DNA of 64,000 nucleotides from an uncultured Buttiauxella sp. (GCA_946480445.1 CAMLJN010000023.1:1-64000); one strand, 5' to 3'. Counted from the stretch's first letter, positions 49,423-59,066 are shown. Notes: generated by a model from the letters alone, not told the origin. Translations and numbers: made by a program.

Positions 49423-50166
49423 ATGCTGTTAAAAGAGAAAAACGTCATTATTACCGGCTGCGCCCGCGGCATTGGTCGCGCAATGGTGGAAACTTTTGCG
49501 GCTAACGGCGCAAATATTTACGCCCACGCCCGCCGCGCCGACGATGACTTCCTGACCGATATGGCCGTCACGGCCGAGCGCCATGGCGTCCAAATCTGGC
49601 CGCTGTGTTTTGACCTCACCGACACGGCAGCCATGAAGCTCGCCGTAAAACAGCTGATGAGCGATAAGCGCCCGCTGCACGGTCTGGTGAACAATGCGGG
49701 TATCACGCTTAACGCGCTGTTCCAGATGACGACCGAACAGGCGTTGCGCCAGCAGTTTGAAGTGAACTTCTTTGCGCTGTTTAACTTTACCCAGTCCGTC
49801 TCCAAACTAATGTCGCGTCAGAAGCAGGGCAGCATTGTGAATATTGCCTCGAGCGCGGCTCAGGATGGTAACGCGGGCAAGGGGGCCTATGGGGCCGCAA
49901 AGGCTGCGGTTATTGCGCTAACGCAATCCATTGCAACCGAGCTGGGCGAACAGGGAATCAGGGCGAACTGTATTGCGCCGGGTATCACCGATACCGACAT
50001 GCTCGAAACCCTGCCTGCCGCCGTTATTGAAGCTACGCGCAACCAGACCGATTTACGTCGCCTGGGCCAGCCTGCGGATATTGCGGATGCGGCGGTGTTC
50101 CTCGTGTCCGATTTGGCGAGCTACATTACCGGCCAGACAATTCGCGTCGACGGTGGTTTACGATGA
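49423..50166 (+). CDS. SDR-family oxidoreductase, FabG-like (second)
   Basis: A 247-residue paralogue of the previous gene with the full motif set: IITGCARGIG (~10-19), NNAGIT (~88), NIASSAA, YGAAK (~152-156) and YITGQTIRVDGG at the end. ATG 49423 has aaggag upstream. It overlaps the transketolase gene by four bases. Two tandem reductases suggest two separate keto reductions. Confidence 0.9.
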   Translation: MLLKEKNVIITGCARGIGRAMVETFAANGANIYAHARRADDDFLTDMAVTAERHGVQIWPLCFDLTDTAAMKLAVKQLMSDKRPLHGLVNNAGITLNALFQMTTEQALRQQFEVNFFALFNFTQSVSKLMSRQKQGSIVNIASSAAQDGNAGKGAYGAAKAAVIALTQSIATELGEQGIRANCIAPGITDTDMLETLPAAVIEATRNQTDLRRLGQPADIADAAVFLVSDLASYITGQTIRVDGGLR

Positions 50167-50978
50167 ACGATACGCATGCCGCCCTGCAAACGGCGGCCCG
50201 ACAGATTCGCCGTTCGATTATTGATGTCGCCTTTCGTGCGCCGGTAGACGGCGTACATCTGGGATCGGCGCTTTCCATGGTGGAGATTGCCACCGTGCTG
50301 TACGGCAGCAAAATGCGTTATCAGCCTGACAACATGGCCGACGGTCAGCGGGATCGCTTTCTGCTCAGCAAAGGCCATGCCGCGCTGGCCCTTTATACCA
50401 CGCTCCACCATTACGGCGTGCTCAGCGCCGGGCAGCTTGCCACCTTCGACCACAACGGTTCCTTTTTCCCGGCTCTGACCCCTATGCATCCATCGCTGGG
50501 CATTGATTTCGCCGGCGGGTCGCTTGGACACGGCGTGGGTTACGCCAGCGGCATAGCCTGGAGCCAGCGACTGCAAAATCAGCCGTGGCACAGCTATGTC
50601 GTGCTCGGCGATGGAGAATGCAACGAAGGCTCCATCTGGGAAAGCGCGCTTTTCGCGGCTCATCATCAGCTCGATAACCTGACCGTGATTGTCGACATCA
50701 ACGGTTTCCAGTCTGATATTTCCTGCCAGAAAACGCTGACGATGAATTTCCCTGCGCTGTGGCAGGCCTGCGGCTGGCAGGTGCAAGAGTGTGATGGGCA
50801 TGATATATCGGCGCTTTCAACGGCGCTTGATGCTCCCCATGCGGGCAGACCAAAAGCCATTCTCGCTCACACGGTGAAAGGGAAAGGCGTTTCGTTTATG
50901 GAACACAATAACGCGTTCCACCGCAATAAGCTTTCCGCCGCCCAACATCAGGCCGCGCTGGCAGAGTTGGAAGGATAA
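50163..50978 (+). CDS. Transketolase, N-terminal (TPP-binding) subunit
   Basis: A 271-residue protein matching the first third of transketolases. The TPP/metal motif is GDGECNEGSIWE...VDINGFQSD (~148-185) and GHGVGYASGIAWS is near 120. It needs the C-terminal subunit encoded next. It moves a two-carbon ketol unit to an aldehyde acceptor; here the acceptor may be a LuxC-made aldehyde rather than a pentose phosphate (inference). Confidence 0.9.
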   Translation: MNDTHAALQTAARQIRRSIIDVAFRAPVDGVHLGSALSMVEIATVLYGSKMRYQPDNMADGQRDRFLLSKGHAALALYTTLHHYGVLSAGQLATFDHNGSFFPALTPMHPSLGIDFAGGSLGHGVGYASGIAWSQRLQNQPWHSYVVLGDGECNEGSIWESALFAAHHQLDNLTVIVDINGFQSDISCQKTLTMNFPALWQACGWQVQECDGHDISALSTALDAPHAGRPKAILAHTVKGKGVSFMEHNNAFHRNKLSAAQHQAALAELEG

Positions 50979-50980
50979 TC

Positions 50981-51949
50981 GTGAAACTCACTCTCACCCC
51001 CGCAGACGTTCGCGCCTGGTCGATGATGGGCACGCGTGGCACCTTTGGTGTGACCCTGCTCAATCTGGCTCAGCAAAATCCCCGCATCGTGGGCTTAACC
51101 GCCGATCTTGGCATCACCTCTGGGATGGAACGCTTCAGCACCGCCTTTCCGGAACGCTATCTCAACGTCGGCATTGCCGAGCAAAATCTGGTGGGCGTGG
51201 CGGCCGGGATTGCCTCTCAGGGGCAGATCCCTTTTGCGACGACCTTTGCCAACTTTGCCGCGCTTCGTGCCTGCGAGCAGATGCGTCATTACCTGGGATA
51301 TATGCAGGAAAATGTGAAGGTGGTCGGGCTGGCGTCCGGCTTCGCGATGGGCATGTTTGGCACCACGCACTACGGTATCGAAGACATCGCCACTGTGCGT
51401 TCAATCGCAAATCTGACGATCCTTTCTCCTGCGGATGCCACAGCAACGGCTCAGCTGACGCTTGCTGCCGCAGAGCATGATGGCCCGGTCTATCTGCGCC
51501 TGACCGGGGGAATGCGCACGCCGGTGGTGTACCGCGAAGCGGCTGAATTTATCCTCGGCAAAGCTAATCTCCTGCGCGAAGGGCATGACATTGCGCTGGT
51601 GGCAACGGGCAGTATGGTTGCACCTTCGCTGAAAGTCGCACAGATGCTGGCCGAACGCGGGTTACAGTGTAGCGTGCTGGATATGCACACGATAAAACCG
51701 CTGGATAGCGCAGCGCTTGCAGGATTGTTAAACCATAAGCTTATTGTCAGCGTGGAAGAGCACAGCACGACAGGTGGACTGGGCAGCGCGGTAGCGGAGT
51801 ATCTCGCCGGTGAGCAAAATTCGCCGCGCCTGTTGACCATTGGTATTCCGCAGGGCTATGGCAATGCGGGCGAATACTCGTGGATGCTGGAGCAAACGGG
51901 GCTGACCGCGCCGCAAATCGCTGGCACGATTCTGGAACACCTTTCATGA
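50981..51949 (+). CDS. Transketolase, C-terminal (pyrimidine-binding) subunit
   Basis: A 322-residue partner of the previous gene. The catalytic glutamate is in VGIAEQNLVGVAAG (~63), then FANFAALRACEQ and the C-terminal domain with VEEHSTTGGLGSAVAEYL. GTG start with a ggaaggat site, two bases after the N subunit. It is like other split transketolases seen in sugar and antibiotic clusters. Confidence 0.9.
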   Translation: MKLTLTPADVRAWSMMGTRGTFGVTLLNLAQQNPRIVGLTADLGITSGMERFSTAFPERYLNVGIAEQNLVGVAAGIASQGQIPFATTFANFAALRACEQMRHYLGYMQENVKVVGLASGFAMGMFGTTHYGIEDIATVRSIANLTILSPADATATAQLTLAAAEHDGPVYLRLTGGMRTPVVYREAAEFILGKANLLREGHDIALVATGSMVAPSLKVAQMLAERGLQCSVLDMHTIKPLDSAALAGLLNHKLIVSVEEHSTTGGLGSAVAEYLAGEQNSPRLLTIGIPQGYGNAGEYSWMLEQTGLTAPQIAGTILEHLS

Positions 51950-53364
51950 TGGACACTCCTTTTTGGCAGCTGGCGCGCTACGCTGATGCAACGGCGGCAA
52001 TAGATGAGCAGGGGAATGCCCTCTCTTACCGGCAGTTGAGTGATGAGGTGAAGGCTCTACAGGCCCATCTTCCACCGCGTTCGCTGGCCTTCTGCCTTAG
52101 TGACAACAGCTTTGGCGCGCTGACGGGCTATCTAGCCTGTCTGAATGCGGGGGCTGTTCCTCTGATGCTGGACAGCGGCATTGCGCCCGAATTACTCGGC
52201 GGATTGCTTGAGACGTACCGCCCCGGGTTCCTCTGGCGGCCCGCAGCAGCGCAAGCCGCACCTGATGCCGCTGTTGTCTATTCCGCGTTGGGCTACGAAC
52301 TGATTGCCACCGGCAAGCCTGGCGCGCAGCTGCATAGCGATCTGGCCCTGCTGATGGCGACCTCCGGTTCTACCGGCAGCCCGAAGCTGGTGCGTCAGAG
52401 CTACCAAAACCTGCTCAGCAATACCGCAAGCATTGTGGAATACCTCGGCATTGACGCCGGGGAGCGCCCGCTGGCCTGGCTGCCGATGAACTACGTCTAT
52501 GGGCTGTCGGTGATTAACACCCATCTTGCCCGGGGGGCGACTTTACTGCTGACCAACAGCGGACCCGTGCAGCCCGCCTTCTGGCGTTTTATGAAAGCGC
52601 AGAGAGCAACTTCGCTGTCAGGCGTGCCGTACAGCTGGGAAATGTTAAAAAAACTGCGTTTCACGCGCATGGATCTTCCTTCGCTGCGCACCATCACTCA
52701 GGCGGGGGGCAAGCTGCGTCCCGAGCTGCAAAGCGAACTGGGCGCCTGGGCGCAGGAAAAGCAGGTGCGCTTTTTTGTGATGTACGGTGCCTGCGAGGCC
52801 ACTTCACGCATGGGCTATCTGCCTCCCGACAGAGTGCTGGATAAGCCCGGTTCGCTGGGAAAAGCCATTCCCGGAGGCCGCTTTGCGCTGGTGGACGAAG
52901 AAGGTCAGAGCATTGTGGAACCCGGCGTGACAGGGGAACTGATTTATTACGGCCCGAATGTTACCCCCGGCTATGCACAAAGCCGCGAAGATTTGGCCAG
53001 GGGAGACGAGCGGGAAGGGCGGCTTGCGACCGGAGATCTCGCCTGGGTTGATGAAGAAGGCTTTTACACGATTGTCGGTCGCAAAAAGCGCTTTCTGAAA
53101 GTCTTTGGCAATCGCGTTGGCCTGGACGAAATCGAACACCTGGTTGTGCGTGCGTTTCCGCAGCTCGAGTGCGTGGCCGCAGGCTACGATGACAATATTC
53201 GCGTGTTTGTGACGGACGGCTCCGCGACAGAGATGGTGAAAAGCTATCTGGCCCAGACCTGTAAACTGCACCATTCCGCCTTTAAAGTAGCGGAAATTAC
53301 AGCAATCCCTAAAAATCGCGCGGGAAAAACGCTTTACGCGCAGCTGGAGCCACTTTATGACTGA
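51946..53364 (+). CDS. Acyl-AMP ligase (ANL superfamily)
   Basis: A 472-residue adenylating enzyme. The P-loop is ATSGSTGSPK (~137-146), the A5-like motif is YGACEATSRMGYLP, the hinge is GRKKRFLKVFGNRVGLDEIE and the catalytic Lys near the end is in NRAGKTLYAQL (~460). It should activate a carboxylic acid and load it on the island's ACP. ATG 51946 gives an ATGA overlap with the transketolase stop; ATG 51949 is equally possible. Overlaps the LuxE-like gene by eight bases. Confidence 0.88.
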   Translation: MMDTPFWQLARYADATAAIDEQGNALSYRQLSDEVKALQAHLPPRSLAFCLSDNSFGALTGYLACLNAGAVPLMLDSGIAPELLGGLLETYRPGFLWRPAAAQAAPDAAVVYSALGYELIATGKPGAQLHSDLALLMATSGSTGSPKLVRQSYQNLLSNTASIVEYLGIDAGERPLAWLPMNYVYGLSVINTHLARGATLLLTNSGPVQPAFWRFMKAQRATSLSGVPYSWEMLKKLRFTRMDLPSLRTITQAGGKLRPELQSELGAWAQEKQVRFFVMYGACEATSRMGYLPPDRVLDKPGSLGKAIPGGRFALVDEEGQSIVEPGVTGELIYYGPNVTPGYAQSREDLARGDEREGRLATGDLAWVDEEGFYTIVGRKKRFLKVFGNRVGLDEIEHLVVRAFPQLECVAAGYDDNIRVFVTDGSATEMVKSYLAQTCKLHHSAFKVAEITAIPKNRAGKTLYAQLEPLYD

Positions 53365-54439
53365 GTATGAAGCCTGGCTTGAGCTGGCACCTTATGCGCT
53401 GGGACGCGAAGAAAAGCGGCGCAATATGCTGGCCCGTTTGCAGGCCCTGACGCTACATCATCAGGAACATTGCACGGCATATCGCCATATTCTCGCCGGA
53501 CTGGGGATTACGCCCGGCGAGCTAAAACAGCTCGAAGATCTCCCCTATCTTCCCGTTTCGCTATTTAAAACTTTGCGCCTGTCCAGCACGCCGGAGAGCG
53601 AGGTGGTGAAAACCATGACCTCCTCAGGGACCACCGGGCAGGCCGTATCGAAGATCTATCTGGATAAAGCGACCGCCGCCAGACAGCAAAAGACGCTGGT
53701 GAAAATCGTTAAGGATTTTACCGGTGCGGCCCGTCTGCCGATGCTCATTCTGGATACGCCTTCAGTGATGAAAGATCGCAATATGTTCTCGGCTCGCGGA
53801 GCGGGGATATTGGGGTTCTCGCTGTTCGGCAGCGAACGTTGCTGGGCGCTGGACGAAGAGATGAATCTCGATCTGGAGGCGGTGAAGGCCTTTACGCAGC
53901 GTCATGCCGGTAAGCCCATCCTGCTGTTTGGCTTTACGTTTATGGTCTGGCAGCATTTTTACCAGGCGCTGGCAGAGCGGGGAGAAAAGCTGGATCTGTC
54001 GCAGGGCATTTTGATTCACGGCGGCGGATGGAAAAAGCTCGTGTCACAGGCCGTATCCGGCAAAGTGTTTGCGCAGCGGTTGCGCGAGGTCTGCGGGCTG
54101 GAAAAAATTTATGATTACTACGGCATGGTGGAACAGACCGGCTGTATCTATATGCAATGCGAACACGGGCATTTACACGCCAGTATCTATTCCGATGTGA
54201 TCGTTCGCGACCCGGCGGATCTCAGCGTCTGTCCGGTCGGTAAACCCGGCATAGTGCAGGTGCTGTCGCTGATTCCCGAGTCTTATCCCGGGCATTCATT
54301 ATTAACCGAAGACGAAGGGGTCTTGCTGGGCGAGGACGACTGCGCCTGCAAGCGCAAAGGAAAATACTTCCGAATCACAGGACGGCTGAAGCATGCCGAG
54401 ATCAGAGGATGTAGCGATACCTATGCCGCAGAACATTGA
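53357..54439 (+). CDS. LuxE-like acyl-protein synthetase
   Basis: A 360-residue protein of the LuxE/acyl-protein synthetase family. It has the phosphate-binding segment TMTSSGTTGQAVSKIYLD (~87-104), YYGMVEQTG (~254) and a C-terminal RGCSD with C352, a candidate acyl-acceptor cysteine. In luminous bacteria LuxE activates an acid and hands it to LuxC. No luxA or luxB is present, so light production is not the role. It overlaps the next gene by 47 bases. Confidence 0.85.
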   Translation: MTEYEAWLELAPYALGREEKRRNMLARLQALTLHHQEHCTAYRHILAGLGITPGELKQLEDLPYLPVSLFKTLRLSSTPESEVVKTMTSSGTTGQAVSKIYLDKATAARQQKTLVKIVKDFTGAARLPMLILDTPSVMKDRNMFSARGAGILGFSLFGSERCWALDEEMNLDLEAVKAFTQRHAGKPILLFGFTFMVWQHFYQALAERGEKLDLSQGILIHGGGWKKLVSQAVSGKVFAQRLREVCGLEKIYDYYGMVEQTGCIYMQCEHGHLHASIYSDVIVRDPADLSVCPVGKPGIVQVLSLIPESYPGHSLLTEDEGVLLGEDDCACKRKGKYFRITGRLKHAEIRGCSDTYAAEH

Positions 54440-55628
54440 TGAATTAGGTTACCGTATAGGCGATGCTGAAGTACTGGAGGGCATGAATGCGGTAAAACCC
54501 AGGGTGCCTTTCGCTACGGAAGTCGTTGATTTTTTGCATTGTTTCTCAAAAATTCTGCTGCGAGATGGGCAGGCCCGCGAGCACAGCGATGTCATCAGCC
54601 TGGCATTCTGGTGTCGCAAAGCCGCGCTGGAAAACATGAAGCAGCAGCAGGGCTTAACGAGCTTCCTGCTGGGCCGTGGCGTGGCCTTTCACGTTGCCCC
54701 CTCTAACGTTGCGGTAAATTTTGCCTATTCGCTGGTGGCAGGATTGCTGACCGGGAATGCCAATATTGTGCGGCTTCCTTCCCGGCCATTTATACAGGTT
54801 GATATTATTTGTCGCGCATTCGCTCAGGCATTGCAGGAACACGAGGCGATGCGTCCGTATATCTGCCTGGTAGAATATGGACATCAGCCGCATATAAATA
54901 ATGCTTTATCTGCGCTAAGCCACGCCAGATTAATTTGGGGAGGGGATAAGACGATTGCATTACTTCGCCAGTCACCCCTTCGACCGCGCGCTGTAGATAT
55001 TGCTTTTGCCGATCGTTATTCTATTGCAGTTATTAGTGCGGAGCATTATCTGGCGGCGGAGAATAAAGTCCGCGTGGCGGAAGATTTTTATAACGATACG
55101 CTGTTAAGCGATCAGCAGGCTTGTACGGCACCCAAACTCGTGGTCTGGCTTGGAGAAGGTAAAGCGCAGGCGCAGAGGCTATTCTGGCAGCATTTTCAGG
55201 ACTATCTGGTTGCGAAAAAAACGCCCGAAGCGGTCACCGTTGTCAGGAATCTTGCGCATTTTTGTGAGCAGGTGCTCAGCAAACCAGCTTTAAAATACAT
55301 CCCGGCCAGCACCAGTCAGTTTTTCCGTGTCAATGCGCCGTCAGTGGATGTTTCCATGCTCGAGTCACATCCGGGCGGCGGATATTTTTATGAATGGCTG
55401 GCTGAGGATATTAATGATATTGCTGCCGTCTGCGGTGAAAAATGTCAGACGATGGCCACTTTTGGCCTGTCTGCCCGGCAAGCGCAAGATTTTATTGAGC
55501 ATAATCGGCCTTGCGGCGTGGACAGAATAGTTCCCCTCGGGCAGACGATGAATTTTTCTTTGCGCTGGGATGGCTACGATCTTCTGCAAACATTAACCCG
55601 AACGGTAACTTTGCCTGCGAATGAATAG
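54393..55628 (+). CDS. LuxC-like acyl reductase
   Basis: A 411-residue protein of the LuxC family, which reduces acyl-enzyme to aldehyde with NADPH. The probable nucleophile is C244 in SDQQACTAPKLVVWLG, and the N-terminal part has GVAFHVAPSNVAVNFAYSL. Start ATG 54393 has agga upstream and overlaps the LuxE-like gene; ATG 54423 is an alternative that removes ten residues. It is the last gene of the island, before fliA. Confidence 0.85.
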   Translation: MPRSEDVAIPMPQNIDELGYRIGDAEVLEGMNAVKPRVPFATEVVDFLHCFSKILLRDGQAREHSDVISLAFWCRKAALENMKQQQGLTSFLLGRGVAFHVAPSNVAVNFAYSLVAGLLTGNANIVRLPSRPFIQVDIICRAFAQALQEHEAMRPYICLVEYGHQPHINNALSALSHARLIWGGDKTIALLRQSPLRPRAVDIAFADRYSIAVISAEHYLAAENKVRVAEDFYNDTLLSDQQACTAPKLVVWLGEGKAQAQRLFWQHFQDYLVAKKTPEAVTVVRNLAHFCEQVLSKPALKYIPASTSQFFRVNAPSVDVSMLESHPGGGYFYEWLAEDINDIAAVCGEKCQTMATFGLSARQAQDFIEHNRPCGVDRIVPLGQTMNFSLRWDGYDLLQTLTRTVTLPANE

Positions 55629-55713
55629 TTGTTGCGCATTCATTTGAAAGATAACCCGCAAATAACCCCCCCTTTCACCCACTATTCTGGCGATTAAAAG
55701 CCCTGCAGAATCG

Positions 55714-55730
55714 GATAATCATGCCGATAA
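55714..55730 (+). promoter_or_regulatory. fliA promoter elements
   Basis: GCCGATAA at 55723-55730 is a perfect sigma-28 -10 octamer, but no good -35 lies 11 bases before it. GATAAT at 55714-55719 could serve sigma-70 with FlhDC. Inverted gccctgc/gcagggc arms (55700-55706 and 55741-55747) flank the region. Confidence 0.65.
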
Positions 55731-55755
55731 CTCAACTAACGCAGGGCTGTTTATC

Positions 55756-56475
55756 GTGAATTCACTGTATACCGCTGATGGTGTGATGGATAAGCACTCG
55801 CTGTGGCAGCGTTATGTACCGCTGGTGCGTCACGAAGCATTGCGCCTGCAGGTCCGTTTGCCGGCGAGCGTGGAACTTGACGATCTGCTACAGGCGGGTG
55901 GCATAGGGTTGTTAAATGCAGTCGATCGCTACGATGCCCTGCAAGGAACGGCATTTACTACCTACGCGGTGCAGCGCATTCGTGGGGCGATGCTTGATGA
56001 GTTGCGCAGCCGGGATTGGGTGCCGCGCAGCGTCAGGCGTAACGCCCGCGGCGTTGCGCAAGCGATTGGTCAACTGGAGCAAGAGCTGGGGCGCAACGCG
56101 ACGGAAACAGAAGTGGCGCAGCGTCTTGATATCCCGCTCGACGAATACCGCCAGATGTTGCTCGACACCAACAATAGTCAACTTTTCTCTTATGACGAGT
56201 GGCGTGAAGAGCATGGCGACAGTATCGAACTGGTCACCGAAGAGCACCAGCAGGCGAATCCTTTGCAACACCTGCTGGAGAGTAACCTACGCAGCCGTGT
56301 GATGGACGCTATTGAAGCGTTGCCGGAGCGCGAGCAGCTGGTGTTAACGCTTTACTACCAGGAGGAGCTTAATCTCAAAGAGATTGGCGCCGTGCTGGAG
56401 GTCGGGGAGTCCCGGGTGAGTCAGTTGCACAGCCAGGCGATAAAACGCTTACGCACCAAGTTGGGTAAGCTGTAG
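55756..56475 (+). CDS. fliA: Flagellar sigma factor FliA (sigma-28)
   Basis: A 239-residue sigma factor for class 3 flagellar genes. Regions 2 (DDLLQAGGIGLLNAVDRYD, TYAVQRIRGAMLDELR), 3 and 4 (LKEIGAVLEVGESRVSQLHSQAIKRL) are almost identical to E. coli. GTG start as in E. coli. It directs the fliC and fliD promoters found in this window. Confidence 0.98.
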   Translation: MNSLYTADGVMDKHSLWQRYVPLVRHEALRLQVRLPASVELDDLLQAGGIGLLNAVDRYDALQGTAFTTYAVQRIRGAMLDELRSRDWVPRSVRRNARGVAQAIGQLEQELGRNATETEVAQRLDIPLDEYRQMLLDTNNSQLFSYDEWREEHGDSIELVTEEHQQANPLQHLLESNLRSRVMDAIEALPEREQLVLTLYYQEELNLKEIGAVLEVGESRVSQLHSQAIKRLRTKLGKL

Positions 56476-56513
56476 GGAGTGCCGGATGTTAGTCTTATCA
56501 CCAGGAACTCATC

Positions 56514-57065
56514 ATGATGGTGCAGCAACCAAAAAGACGGCCTCTAAGCCGCTATCTTAAAGATTTCAAACATTCACAGACCCATTGCGCGCATTGCGGC
56601 AAGATTTTAGATCGCATAACGCTGACCTGCCGCGGTGAGATCGTCAATAAAACGACTATCGCACAACTGGATACGCTTATTGATGATGCCGCCTGGCAGG
56701 TGGAGCAGCAGGCGTGGATGGCGCTGTGTCGCTTTTGCGGCGATCTGCACTGCAAAGAGCAGGGTAACTACTTCGATATCATTGGCTTTAAGCAGTATTT
56801 GTTTGAACAGACCGAAATGAGCCACGGAACGATCCGCGAGTACGTAGTGCGTCTTCGCCGTCTGGGGAATCATCTTGCCGAACAGAACATCCCCGCGCCG
56901 CCGGCGCTCTCGAGTCTCCTCGACGAGACGCTGGACGTCTGGCTGCCACGGACCAGCACCAACAACTACCGTATTGCGCTGAGAAAATACTGGCAATTTC
57001 AGATACAGCTCACAAATACGGCTTCTGCATACCAGGCAACCACGGCCACTTCCGATATATATTAA
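56514..57065 (+). CDS. fliZ: Flagellar/curli regulator FliZ
   Basis: A 183-residue regulator that acts as an antagonist of sigma-S dependent genes, including curli and c-di-GMP genes, during motility. It has the core-binding-like region EYVVRLRRLGNHL...TSTNNYRIALRKYW and two CxxC pairs (HCAHCGK, CRFCGD). It follows fliA in one operon. Two adjacent ATG codons are possible starts. Confidence 0.95.
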   Translation: MMVQQPKRRPLSRYLKDFKHSQTHCAHCGKILDRITLTCRGEIVNKTTIAQLDTLIDDAAWQVEQQAWMALCRFCGDLHCKEQGNYFDIIGFKQYLFEQTEMSHGTIREYVVRLRRLGNHLAEQNIPAPPALSSLLDETLDVWLPRTSTNNYRIALRKYWQFQIQLTNTASAYQATTATSDIY

Positions 57066-57150
57066 TATGGAATAAGTTGTAGCGGACTGGTTTTGACGGC
57101 TGACGCCAACTCGCTACACTACACCAAAATTATTGCTTGCTGGGGTAAAG

Positions 57151-57951
57151 ATGAAATTAGGCATGGTGGGGCGTCAGGCGCTGATGGGCGTGCTGGCTGT
57201 GGCATTGGTTGCAGGCGCAAGCGTCAAGACTTTCGCGGCAGAAAATTTACTCAATAAAGTGAAAGAGCGCGGCACGCTGCTGGTAGGGCTGGAAGGGACA
57301 TACCCACCGTTCAGCTTTCAGGGTGACGACGGGAAGCTTACCGGCTTTGAGGTTGAGTTTGCCGAGCAGCTTGCCCAGCATCTTGGCGTGAAAGCGGCGC
57401 TGAAACCAACCAAGTGGGACGGTATGCTGGCCTCGCTGGATTCGAAGCGTATCGACGTGGTGATTAATCAGGTCACGATCTCCGACGAACGCAAGAAGAA
57501 ATATGACTTCTCCACCCCTTACACCGTGTCCGGTATTCAGGCGCTGGTGAAAAAGGGTAACGAAGGCAGCATTAAATCTGCCGCCGATCTGAAAGGCAAA
57601 AAAGTGGGCGTTGGTCTGGGTACCAACTACGAACAGTGGCTGCGTGAAAACGTGCAGGGCGTCGATATCCGTACTTATGATGATGACCCGACAAAATATC
57701 AGGATCTGCGCGTAGGTCGTATCGACGCCATTCTGGTTGACCGTCTTGCTGCCCTGGATCTGGTGAAGAAAACCAAAGATACCCTGGCCGTAGCGGGCGA
57801 ACCGTTCTCCCGTCAGGAAGCTGGCGTGGCGATTCGTAAAGGCAATGAAGACCTGGTCGAGGCCGTCAACAACGCCATCGCTGAAATGCACAAAGATGGT
57901 TCGCTGGCTAAACTGTCTGAAAAATGGTTTGGTGCTGACGTGACTAAATAA
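57151..57951 (+). CDS. tcyJ: Cystine-binding periplasmic protein TcyJ (FliY)
   Basis: A 266-residue periplasmic solute-binding protein of an amino-acid ABC importer. The signal peptide covers ~30 residues (LAVALVAGASVKTFAA) and the family sequence GTYPPFSFQGDDGKLTGFEVEF follows. It supplies L-cystine to TcyL/TcyN. ATG 57151 fits E. coli FliY; upstream ATG at 57133 is not conserved. A strong terminator follows. Confidence 0.96.
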   Translation: MKLGMVGRQALMGVLAVALVAGASVKTFAAENLLNKVKERGTLLVGLEGTYPPFSFQGDDGKLTGFEVEFAEQLAQHLGVKAALKPTKWDGMLASLDSKRIDVVINQVTISDERKKKYDFSTPYTVSGIQALVKKGNEGSIKSAADLKGKKVGVGLGTNYEQWLRENVQGVDIRTYDDDPTKYQDLRVGRIDAILVDRLAALDLVKKTKDTLAVAGEPFSRQEAGVAIRKGNEDLVEAVNNAIAEMHKDGSLAKLSEKWFGADVTK

Positions 57952-57968
57952 ACGTCAAAGGTGCACAG

Positions 57969-58000
57969 GGCGGATATGCGCAGGCGTATCCGCCTTTTTT
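57969..58000 (+). terminator. Rho-independent terminator of tcyJ
   Basis: An 11-bp stem ggcggatatgc/gcgtatccgcc (one G-U pair) with the loop gcag and six T residues. Confidence 0.95.
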
Positions 58001-58082
58001 ATTTGTATTTGCAGGCCTTTGCCGGTGCTGGTACATAATGAAGGGATGGGGCATTTTCAACCCCGTTTTACTGGAGTAGCTC

Positions 58083-59066
58083 ATGTCATTGCACAACCTG
58101 ACCCGTTTCCCCCGGCTGGAATTTATCGGTGGCCCGACGCCGCTTGAACACCTGCCGCGTTTTTCCGATTATCTCGGCCGCGAAATTTACATCAAACGCG
58201 ACGACACCACGCCAATGGCGATGGGCGGCAATAAGCTGCGTAAACTGGAGTTTCTGGCCGCCGATGCGCTGCGTGAAGGCGCAGATACGCTGGTTACCGC
58301 AGGCGCTATCCAGTCAAATCATGTTCGCCAGACGGCGGCGGTAGCGGCGAGGCTGGGCCTTAAATGCGTTGCATTGCTCGAAAACCCAATCGCGACGCGT
58401 GCCGAAAACTATCTCAGCAACGGTAACCGTCTGCTCCTGGATCTCTTTGATGCCGAAATCGAAATGTGCGACGCGCTAAGCGAGCCGGACCGACAGCTCG
58501 AAGAGATCGCGACTCGTCTGGAAGCGCAGGGGTTCCGTCCCTACGTGATCCCCGTCGGCGGCTCCAACGCTCTTGGTGCCCTCGGCTATGTGGAAAGCGC
58601 CCTCGAAATGGCCCAGCAATGCCAAAGCATTAGCGTGTCATCCGTGGTTGTGGCTTCGGGTAGCGCCGGTACGCACGCAGGGCTTGCCGTGGGGCTTGAG
58701 CAGGTGATGCCTGATGTGGCGCTTATTGGCGTGACGGTTTCCCGTACCGTCGGGCAGCAGCGGCCAAAAGTGGAAGCTCTGCAACAGGCCGTGGCGCACT
58801 CTCTTGGCTTAAAAGCCTCGGCGGCGATTGAGCTATGGGATGATTACTTTGCCCCAGGTTACGGCACGCCAAATGAAGAAGGGCTGGAAGCCATTAAACT
58901 GCTGGCTCGCCTGGAAGGGATTTTGCTTGACCCCGTGTACACCGGCAAAGCGATGGCGGGGCTGATCGATGGCGTGGCGCAAAAACGCTTTAAAGACGAA
59001 GGCCCAATTATCTTCGTCCATACCGGCGGAGCACCGGCACTGTTCGCCTACCATCCGCATGTATAA
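58083..59066 (+). CDS. dcyD: D-cysteine desulfhydrase DcyD
   Basis: A 327-residue PLP enzyme that breaks D-cysteine into pyruvate, sulfide and ammonia. The PLP lysine lies in [10 protein letters not shown] (~50) and the phosphate loop is [10 protein letters not shown] (~195). It sits between the cystine-binding and permease genes, as in E. coli. Confidence 0.95.
   Translation: MSLHNLTRFPRLEFIGGPTPLEHLPRFSDYLGREIYIKRDDTTPMAMGGNKLRKLEFLAADALREGADTLVTAGAIQSNHVRQTAAVAARLGLKCVALLENPIATRAENYLSNGNRLLLDLFDAEIEMCDALSEPDRQLEEIATRLEAQGFRPYVIPVGGSNALGALGYVESALEMAQQCQSISVSSVVVASGSAGTHAGLAVGLEQVMPDVALIGVTVSRTVGQQRPKVEALQQAVAHSLGLKASAAIELWDDYFAPGYGTPNEEGLEAIKLLARLEGILLDPVYTGKAMAGLIDGVAQKRFKDEGPIIFVHTGGAPALFAYHPHV

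Noticed and set aside
53357-55628. Bioluminescence operon
   Set aside because: LuxE- and LuxC-like genes are present but there is no luxA, luxB or luxD, and the neighbours are sugar and flagellar genes.
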